NCBI GenBank assembly: GCA_035461245.1 | Contig: DATHVP010000082.1 | Location: forward strand, 1 to 64,000 | Reading direction: 5' to 3' | DNA from: SH-MAG3 sp035461245 | GTDB lineage: Bacteria > Gemmatimonadota > Gemmatimonadetes > Longimicrobiales > RSA9 | DNA length: 64,000 bases | Made by a program: the position numbers and the translations under genes | Shown here: in pieces, positions 58,002-64,000 of the stretch | Position numbering within the stretch: the first letter of the stretch is position 1 | Layout of the letters: every line of letters begins with the position of its first letter | Notes under the pieces: generated by a model | Database searches by the model: none | Told to the model about the DNA's origin: nothing | What the model saw: the letters and a program-made list of their open reading frames with translations, nothing else

Positions 58002-58889
58002 GTGCTGGATTTTGACGGAACCCGGCGGGCCCGGCGCAAGGACGCCGCCATTGCCGCCGCCATCCTGCTGGTCGCCCTGATCCTGCTGGCGCTGCCGGTG
58101 GAATACCAGCAGCCGGTCCGCCAGGGCCTGCGGGCGTCGGTGCTGCAGCCGTTCCTGATGCTGCAGGGCCAGGTCACGCAGCGCCGTGGCTCTGCCGTGG
58201 ACGTGGGGCAGATCCGCGCCCAACGGGACTCGCTGGCTGCGCTCGCGGCCGCGCAGGCGAGCCTGTCAGAGGAAAACCGGCAGCTCCGCGCCTCCCTCGG
58301 CCTGCAGCAGCGAGTCGGTGAGGCCTTCATCCCTGCCAACGTGATCCGGGCCGGCCTGACCAGCGCCGAGAGCACCTTCATCCTGGACGTCGGCCGGGCC
58401 GATGGCGTCTTCGTTGGCAGTACGGTGCTGACGGCGGACGGGATGCTGGGCGTGGTCTGGGAGGTGGATGAGCGGTCGTCCCAGGCGATTGACTGGACGC
58501 ATCCTGATTTCCGGGTCAGTGCCATGACGGCGGACGGGACGGCGTACGGGCTCATCGAGCCGCGGCGCGGGCCGAGCCGGGAGTCGGACATGCTGGCACT
58601 GACGGGCACTGCGTTCCAGGTGGACGTGCGGCCGGGCCGGCGCGTGGTCAGCTCAGGCCGGGGTGGGCTGCATCCGCGAGGCATCCCGATCGGCACGGTC
58701 ATCGGCATCGAGGAGGCCGATACGGGCTGGCGCAAGAGCTACCTCCTTCGACCCGCCGTCCGACCGGAAGCGACGGTGCACGTCATGGTCGGCGTGCGCG
58801 AGGGGGGCGGTGACCTGGGTGACGTGTGGCAGGTGACGGCGCCGCCGGATCCCCTGCAGGATGACGATGCCGACGGGGGTACGGACTGA
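58002..58889 (+). CDS. mreC: rod-shape-determining protein MreC
   Basis: 295 residues from a GTG directly after the mreB stop. N-terminal membrane segment (AAIAAAILLVALILLALP), coiled coil (about 70-105), and beta-domains with VGRADGVFVGSTVLTADGML. Periplasmic scaffold linking MreB to wall synthases. The C-terminus is acidic. Confidence 0.92.
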   Translation: MLDFDGTRRARRKDAAIAAAILLVALILLALPVEYQQPVRQGLRASVLQPFLMLQGQVTQRRGSAVDVGQIRAQRDSLAALAAAQASLSEENRQLRASLGLQQRVGEAFIPANVIRAGLTSAESTFILDVGRADGVFVGSTVLTADGMLGVVWEVDERSSQAIDWTHPDFRVSAMTADGTAYGLIEPRRGPSRESDMLALTGTAFQVDVRPGRRVVSSGRGGLHPRGIPIGTVIGIEEADTGWRKSYLLRPAVRPEATVHVMVGVREGGGDLGDVWQVTAPPDPLQDDDADGGTD

Positions 58890-58890
58890 T

Positions 58891-59373
58891 ATGGCATCTC
58901 GTTCGGCGAAGTCATTCTGGATCTTCATTGCCGTCCTCATACTGCTGCACCTCACGCTGCGTGTCGGACTGGCCCTCACCATGGTGCCGGACCTGCTGGT
59001 GGTGGCGGCGCTGCTGGGCGCCCGGCGGCTGTCCGGCGCCGGTGCCGCGTTCTACGGCCTGCTCCTGGGCATACTCGCAGACTCTCTCGCCCTGGTGGCC
59101 TTCGGCGCCACGTCAGTGGCGTTCGTGGTCGCGTGCTTCCTCGGCGCCCGGTCCCGGAACCTGTTCGAGGGTGACAGTTACCTGTTCATCATCGTCTATG
59201 TATTTTTCGGCGCCTGGCTGGTGGAGGCGATCCGCTTCGGTGCAGGCGGGGCCATGGCGCGGGGCCAGGAGCCCATGCTGCTGCTGACAGCGGCACCGTT
59301 GACCGCCCTGTATATCGCTCTCGCGGCGGTGGTCGCAATGATCGCCTACCGCGCCCTGAGCGGACACCGTTGA
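58891..59373 (+). CDS. mreD: rod-shape-determining protein MreD
   Basis: 160 residues with four to five hydrophobic segments (FWIFIAVLILLHLTLRVGLA, AAFYGLLLGILADSLALVAF). Identified mainly by topology and its place between mreC and rodA. ATG 58891 follows GGGGG at 58875-58879. Confidence 0.85.
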   Translation: MASRSAKSFWIFIAVLILLHLTLRVGLALTMVPDLLVVAALLGARRLSGAGAAFYGLLLGILADSLALVAFGATSVAFVVACFLGARSRNLFEGDSYLFIIVYVFFGAWLVEAIRFGAGGAMARGQEPMLLLTAAPLTALYIALAAVVAMIAYRALSGHR

Positions 59374-59389
59374 TCGCAGGACCCGAGTC

Positions 59390-60637
59390 ATGAGCTTCGT
59401 ACAGAGGATCCGGTCGTATTTCGGCGACCCGATTCTCGTTGCCAGCGTGCTGGCAATGAGCATCTTCGGCGCAGCCATGATCTATTCTGCCGGTCACCTG
59501 GAGGTGCCGGACCCGGCGGCGGAGAACGCCTGGCGCAACCAGATCATGTGGATCGGCATCTCGCTGTTCATCCTCTTCATCGTCATGCACATCCCGGTGC
59601 GGTTCCTGGAATGGGTGGCCCTGCCGTCCTACATCCTCGGACTCGTCGTGCTGGCCGTGACGCTGGTCATCGGTGAAGGCGCCGGCACGGCAGCGAGCAT
59701 GAAGGGTTGGATCCGCTTCGGCGGCTTTGCCGTGCAGCCGGCGCAGTTCGCCAATGTCGCCACCGTGCTGATGCTGGCGCGGCTCATGGGCAACTGGCGG
59801 GAGCCGCCCCGCACCATCTGGGACCTGTGGAAGCCCATCGCCGTCACTGCCGTGCCCATGCTCATGGTCCTGGCGCAGCCGGACCTCGGCACCGCCATGG
59901 TGTTCGGCGGCGTCCTGCTGGCTACCATGTTCTGGGCCGGTACGCCCCTGGGCATCATGTTCATGCTGCTCTGCCCGGTGCTGGGCCTGGCGTTCGCCTA
60001 CGTGGGTGCCTGGATCTACAGCATCTACATGATCCTGCTCTGCGCGTTCCTCTGGCTGTATCGCGCCCGGACCTCCGAGTGGGTGGCAATTCTTGCCGTC
60101 AACCTGGTCATGGGCACCATCGCCTGGCCGCTGTGGAACAAGCTCGAGCCCTACCAGCAGGCGCGCATCATCGCGTTCGCCGACCCGTCCTTCGACCCCC
60201 GCGGCGCCGGATACCAGGTGCTGCAGTCCAAGGTCGCCATCGGCAGTGGTGGCATCTGGGGACAGGGCTTCCTGGAGGGGCCGCAGAAGCGCCTCAAGTT
60301 CCTGCCGGAGCAGCACACCGACTTCATCTACGCCGTCATCGGCGAGGAGATGGGACTCATCGGCGCTGGCGCCGTACTGCTGGTGTACTTCATCATACTC
60401 TGGCGCCTGGTGCGCATTGCGGAGCGATTGGCCGACCCCTTCGCGGGCGTGGTCGTATTCGGCATCGTCGGCGCCTGGTTTACGCACATTGTAGTCAATG
60501 TAGGCATGACACTGGGCGTCATGCCGGTGACGGGTATTCCGCTGCCGTTCCTGAGTTACGGCGGCTCGTTCCTGCTGGCCAGCTTCATAGCGCTGGGCGT
60601 GGCGCAACGCGTGGCGCTGGAGCAGGGGAGAATCTGA
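59390..60637 (+). CDS. rodA: SEDS peptidoglycan glycosyltransferase RodA
   Basis: 415 residues, about ten membrane segments. Polymerises glycan strands of the side wall with a class B PBP. WIRFGGFAVQPAQFANVATV, LAQPDLGTAMVFGGVLLATM, FLPEQHTDFIYAVIGEEMGL and TGIPLPFLSYGGSFLLASF contain the catalytic Asp and family signatures. The usual partner gene mrdA (PBP2) is missing between mreD and rodA. Confidence 0.96.
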   Translation: MSFVQRIRSYFGDPILVASVLAMSIFGAAMIYSAGHLEVPDPAAENAWRNQIMWIGISLFILFIVMHIPVRFLEWVALPSYILGLVVLAVTLVIGEGAGTAASMKGWIRFGGFAVQPAQFANVATVLMLARLMGNWREPPRTIWDLWKPIAVTAVPMLMVLAQPDLGTAMVFGGVLLATMFWAGTPLGIMFMLLCPVLGLAFAYVGAWIYSIYMILLCAFLWLYRARTSEWVAILAVNLVMGTIAWPLWNKLEPYQQARIIAFADPSFDPRGAGYQVLQSKVAIGSGGIWGQGFLEGPQKRLKFLPEQHTDFIYAVIGEEMGLIGAGAVLLVYFIILWRLVRIAERLADPFAGVVVFGIVGAWFTHIVVNVGMTLGVMPVTGIPLPFLSYGGSFLLASFIALGVAQRVALEQGRI

Positions 60638-60638
60638 T

Positions 60639-61514
60639 ATGTCGTGGTTCCGCAAGCCGAAGCAGAAGCTGAGTTCCGCCGAACGGCGGGACATGCCGGC
60701 GGACGTGTTCGAGAAGTGTCCGGAGTGCAGCGAGATCCTGTACCGCGCCCGACTGGAGCAGAACAGCTACGTCTGCCCGGCGTGTGGCTACCACAACCGG
60801 ATCGGCGCGGAGGACTATATCGAGTTGCTGCTGGACGAGGGTAATTACGAGGAACAGTTCGGCCACCTGCGGAGCGCGGACCCGCTGAAGTTTGTGGACC
60901 TTAAGCCCTACCCGCAGCGTCTGGAGGCGGCGGAGCGCAAGAGTGGCGGGGGCGACGCGGTGCGGACGGTGACCGGCGGCCTGGACGGCATACCGGTCTG
61001 CCTGGCGGTGATGGACTTTGCGTTTATTGGCGGCAGCATGGGCTCGGTGGTGGGCGAGAAGATCGCGCGCCTGGGCAAGCTGGCGCTGGAGCGACGTCAG
61101 CCGCTGATCATCATCAGCGCGTCGGGCGGCGCGCGCATGATGGAGGGCATACTGTCGCTGATGCAGATGGCGAAGACGTCGGCGGTGCTGGCGCAGCTGC
61201 ACGAGGCGGGCGTCCCGTATGTCTCGATACTGACGGATCCCACCACGGGCGGCGTCACGGCATCGTACGCCATGCTGGGCGATATCCAGCTGGCGGAGCC
61301 GAACGCGCTCATCGGCTTCGCCGGCCCCCGCGTCATCGAGCAGACCATCAAGCAGGAGTTGCCGGTGGGCTTCCAGCGGTCGGAGTTCCTGCTGGAACAC
61401 GGCATGGTGGACGTGATCGTGGATCGGCGGCACATGAAGGAGACGCTGGCCCGTCTGCTGCGGCACATGCTGCAATTGCCGGCGCCCGTCCCGGCGGAGG
61501 GCGCCGCGGAGTAA
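60639..61514 (+). CDS. accD: acetyl-CoA carboxylase carboxyltransferase subunit beta
   Basis: 291 residues. First step of fatty-acid synthesis. N-terminal zinc ribbon with Cys27, 30, 46, 49 (CPEC, CPAC), then the crotonase-like carboxyltransferase core (MDFAFIGGSMGSVVGEKIAR, SASGGARMMEGILSLMQMAK, SILTDPTTGGVTASYAMLGD). Starts one base after rodA. accA is not adjacent. Confidence 0.97.
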   Translation: MSWFRKPKQKLSSAERRDMPADVFEKCPECSEILYRARLEQNSYVCPACGYHNRIGAEDYIELLLDEGNYEEQFGHLRSADPLKFVDLKPYPQRLEAAERKSGGGDAVRTVTGGLDGIPVCLAVMDFAFIGGSMGSVVGEKIARLGKLALERRQPLIIISASGGARMMEGILSLMQMAKTSAVLAQLHEAGVPYVSILTDPTTGGVTASYAMLGDIQLAEPNALIGFAGPRVIEQTIKQELPVGFQRSEFLLEHGMVDVIVDRRHMKETLARLLRHMLQLPAPVPAEGAAE

Positions 61515-61534
61515 CGTCCGCGACGTCGCCTGGC

Positions 61535-62878
61535 GTGCCTGACCTCACATACCGGCAGCTCACCGACGAGTTGTTCCCGCGCCTGACCGGCGGCATCCGG
61601 TGGGGCCTCGACCGTACGCGCCGGCTGCTGGCCGGCGCGGGCGACCCGCACCGGTCATTCCGGGTGGTGCACGTAGGTGGCACCAACGGCAAGGGGTCCG
61701 TCGCCGCGCACGTGGACGCCGTCCTGCGCAGCGCTGGTCATCGCACGGCGCTGTACTCGTCGCCCCACCTGTGCACCTTTCGTGAACGCATCCGAGTTGA
61801 CGGCCGCGCCATCGGCGAGGACGCCTTGCTCGCCGCAGCGGAGCGTCTCTGGCCGGCCATCCGCCGGGAGTCGCCCTCGTTCTTCGAGGCAACCACGTGC
61901 ATCGCGTTCCTGGCCATGGCCGAGGCCGGCGTCGAATACGGCGTCGTCGAGGTTGGCCTGGGCGGTCGGCTGGATTCGACGAACGTGGTGGACCCCGAGG
62001 TCGTCGTGCTGACGAACGTCTCGCTGGACCACGTGCAGCTCCTCGGCAGCACGCTGGAGGACGTCGCCCGGGAGAAGGCCGGCATCATCAAGCCCGGTGC
62101 ACCTGTCATAACGGGCGAGGCGCACACGGCGGCGGCCGGCATCTTCGCTGCGGCCGCGGCCGCGGCAGGTGCATCGTTGCGTCCCGTTCGTGACAGCGTC
62201 GAGGGGATCATTACGTCCCGTGGCGGGACGGACTTCGTGGTGCGACGCACGCCCTGGGGCGAGCTGCCGCTGCACACGCCACTGCCCGGCGCTCACCAGG
62301 CCGTGAACGCGGCGCTGGCCGTGCACGCCGTGGGCGCCCTGGGCCGGGACGTGGCAACGGCCGACGCAGTGCGGACGGGCATCGCTGCCACCACGTGGCC
62401 GGGGCGGCTCCAGGTGGTGGACATAGCCGGCGTCACGTGGGTCTTCGACGTCGCCCACAACGTAGCCGGCGTGGAAGCGCTGGCGGCGGCGCTGCCGGCG
62501 CTGGGACTGGCGGAACGGCTGACGGTCGTCCTCGGCGTGCTTGGTGACAAGGACTGGGCTGCCATGACTGGTCCGGTGTGCGCCCTGGCCGGCGAGGTCC
62601 TGCTGACCGTACCCCCGACGGCTCCGCCTGAGCGCAGGTGGGATCCGGCGGCGGTACTGGCGCAGGTGGCGTGTCCCGGGGCCCGTGTCGCCACTGACTT
62701 CGTGGCGGCGCTCGAGGCGGCGCACGCCCGGGCGCAGGCAGTGGGTGGGGCAGTGCTGGTCACGGGCTCGTTCCATACCGTTGGTGATGCCCTCGTCGCC
62801 CTGGGGCTCGCGCCTGACGGCGCCGATTTCGACGTGCCACCGCCCGCCTTCTTGCCCGCTTCACGCCGGGGCCGGTAA
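61535..62878 (+). CDS. folC: folylpolyglutamate synthase/dihydrofolate synthase
   Basis: 447 residues from a GTG. Mur-ligase-family enzyme. P-loop GGTNGKGS at 48-55, SSPHLCTFRERIRVDGRAIG, TLEDVAREKAGIIKPGAPVI and FDVAHNVAGVEAL are conserved. accD-folC adjacency is common. Alternative GTG/ATG starts downstream would remove the N-terminal helix. Confidence 0.95.
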   Translation: MPDLTYRQLTDELFPRLTGGIRWGLDRTRRLLAGAGDPHRSFRVVHVGGTNGKGSVAAHVDAVLRSAGHRTALYSSPHLCTFRERIRVDGRAIGEDALLAAAERLWPAIRRESPSFFEATTCIAFLAMAEAGVEYGVVEVGLGGRLDSTNVVDPEVVVLTNVSLDHVQLLGSTLEDVAREKAGIIKPGAPVITGEAHTAAAGIFAAAAAAAGASLRPVRDSVEGIITSRGGTDFVVRRTPWGELPLHTPLPGAHQAVNAALAVHAVGALGRDVATADAVRTGIAATTWPGRLQVVDIAGVTWVFDVAHNVAGVEALAAALPALGLAERLTVVLGVLGDKDWAAMTGPVCALAGEVLLTVPPTAPPERRWDPAAVLAQVACPGARVATDFVAALEAAHARAQAVGGAVLVTGSFHTVGDALVALGLAPDGADFDVPPPAFLPASRRGR

Positions 62879-62887
62879 CTTCGCGCG

Positions 62888-64000
62888 ATGAATCACGCAA
62901 CACTGCCGGGATTTCGCGATTTCTACCCGCCCGAATTCGCCATCCGCGCCCACATCATGGAGGCGTGGCGTCATGTGGCCCGGCGCTACGGCTTCGAGGA
63001 ATACGACGGCCCGCCGCTGGAAGCGCTGGATCTCTATGTCGAGAAGAGCGGTGAGGAAATCGTGCGCCAGCTCTACAACTTCACGGACAAGGGCGGCCGG
63101 GAGGTAGCCCTGCGGCCGGAGATGACGCCGACGCTGGCGCGGATGGTGGGCGCGCGGGCGGGCGGGCTGCGCAAGCCTGTACGCTGGTTCTCCATGCCGC
63201 AGCTGTTCCGCTACGAACGCACGCAGCGTGGCCGGCTGCGTGAGCATTTCCAGTGGAACGTGGACATCCTTGGCGAGGACAGCGAGGCCGCGGATGCGGA
63301 GGTGCTGGCGGTCGCGCTGGACGCGCTGCGCTCACTTGGTCTGTCTGAGGAGCACATCGTTGCACGTTTCAACGACCGCCGTCTGCTGGAGGCGCTGCTG
63401 ACGCTGCACGGCGTGCCGGCGAACCGCCTCATGGCGACGTATGCCGTGGTGGACAAGCTTGGTCGCGAGAGCGAGGAGCGGATCCGCCAGCGGCTGCACG
63501 ACGAGGCGGGACTGGACACCGACGTCATCGGTCAGCTTCTGCAGCTGTTCACCGCTGACGGACTCGGTGAGTTGCGCAACCGGTACGGCCAGCACGAGGC
63601 GGTTGCCCGGGAACTGGACCGGCTGGAGGCGTACGAAGCGCGCCTGGCCGATATGGGACTCGGCGGCTTCACGCGCTACGACCCGGCCATAGTCAGGGGG
63701 CTGGCCTACTACACGGGCACGGTCTTCGAGATCTTCGACCGGCAGGGCGAGCTGCGGGCGATCTGCGGCGGCGGCCGCTACGACCGCCTGCTGGGCGCAG
63801 TAAGCGGGGCGGACCTGCCCGCCGTTGGCTTCGGCATGGGTGACGTCGTCCTCACCGAGCTGCTGCGCGACCGTGGCCTGCTGCCGGATACGACGCCGGC
63901 GGTAGACGTGTTCGTCATTGCCATGGACGACGCGCAGCGTCCGCTGCTGCTGAAGGTGGCGCAGGCACTGCGAGCCACAGGTCGCTCCGTGCTGTATCCG
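62888..64000 (+). CDS. hisS: histidyl-tRNA synthetase, partial (runs off the window)
   Basis: 371 residues visible, open to the window end. Class II synthetase: LPGFRDFYPPEFAIRAHIME, motif 2 with FRYERTQRGRLREHFQWNVD, the histidine-binding YDPAIVRGLAYYTGTVFEIF and GGGRYDRLLGAVSG. The anticodon-binding C-terminal domain has just begun (VDVFVIAMDD). ATG 62888 fits the family start. Confidence 0.95.
   Translation, partial: MNHATLPGFRDFYPPEFAIRAHIMEAWRHVARRYGFEEYDGPPLEALDLYVEKSGEEIVRQLYNFTDKGGREVALRPEMTPTLARMVGARAGGLRKPVRWFSMPQLFRYERTQRGRLREHFQWNVDILGEDSEAADAEVLAVALDALRSLGLSEEHIVARFNDRRLLEALLTLHGVPANRLMATYAVVDKLGRESEERIRQRLHDEAGLDTDVIGQLLQLFTADGLGELRNRYGQHEAVARELDRLEAYEARLADMGLGGFTRYDPAIVRGLAYYTGTVFEIFDRQGELRAICGGGRYDRLLGAVSGADLPAVGFGMGDVVLTELLRDRGLLPDTTPAVDVFVIAMDDAQRPLLLKVAQALRATGRSVLYP

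Overview
The window is a GC-rich, densely coded bacterial chromosome segment. It holds about 63 protein genes, mostly on the + strand and often joined by ATGA/GTGA/TGATG overlaps. No rRNA, tRNA, CRISPR array, insertion sequence or prophage was seen. Core gene order (rplM-rpsI-rpsB-tsf-pyrH-frr-uppS-cdsA-dxr-rseP; rimP-nusA-infB-rbfA-truB-ribF; rpsO-pnp-M16 peptidase; dut-mreBCD-rodA-accD-folC-hisS), a short primary-type sigma factor without region 1.1 and the alternative GlmU-like enzyme suggest the Gemmatimonadota or a close FCB-group relative. This placement is inference, not proof.

Layout. 0.1-6.6 kb: comM, a DUF418 membrane protein, a larE/cysteine-desulfurase-like pair, thpR and an anchored hypothetical. 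6.6-11.6 kb: a sigma-54 activator, an aldehyde dehydrogenase, lepB and a sigma factor. 11.8-20.1 kb: ribosomal proteins and translation factors running into isoprenoid and envelope genes. 20.2-23.8 kb (minus): an orphan receiver, manC, a GlmU-like enzyme and a WalJ-like hydrolase. 24.0-31.8 kb: lipoprotein, serS, pcrA, gatCAB and a small membrane zinc ribbon. 31.7-35.0 kb (minus): a NadE-type glutaminase with a degenerate synthetase-like partner, YtxG/YtxH-like proteins and a zinc-dependent phospholipase C-like protein. 35.1-39.1 kb: murA, a coiled-coil protein, pgeF, a small Cys protein, a split OsmC gene and a histone-H1-like protein. 39.2-47.1 kb: the nusA-infB operon behind a promoter and attenuator. 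47.1-50.9 kb: an accessory patch with gene remnants, a HipA-like/DUF3037 pair, a TPR lipoprotein-like exported protein and an orphan sensory-rhodopsin-transducer homologue. 51.1-64 kb: rpsO-pnp, M16 peptidase, ald, dut, the shape operon, accD, folC and the start of hisS.

The most striking observation is at 37954-38415. An OsmC/Ohr-family reading frame is interrupted by one in-frame TGA, exactly where the family carries its peroxidatic cysteine. The second conserved Cys is intact, and a 6-bp hairpin with a G-containing 5-nt loop lies 19 nt downstream of the TGA. I interpret it as a candidate selenoprotein (Sec64/Cys132) that ordinary gene callers would split in two.

Other points of note: a MurA with Asp in place of the fosfomycin-target Cys; intrinsic terminators placed in front of rimP-nusA, between rpsB and tsf, and between ylxP and rbfA, suggesting that the translation/transcription operons are tuned by attenuation; and a split, apparently decayed glutamine-dependent NAD synthetase.
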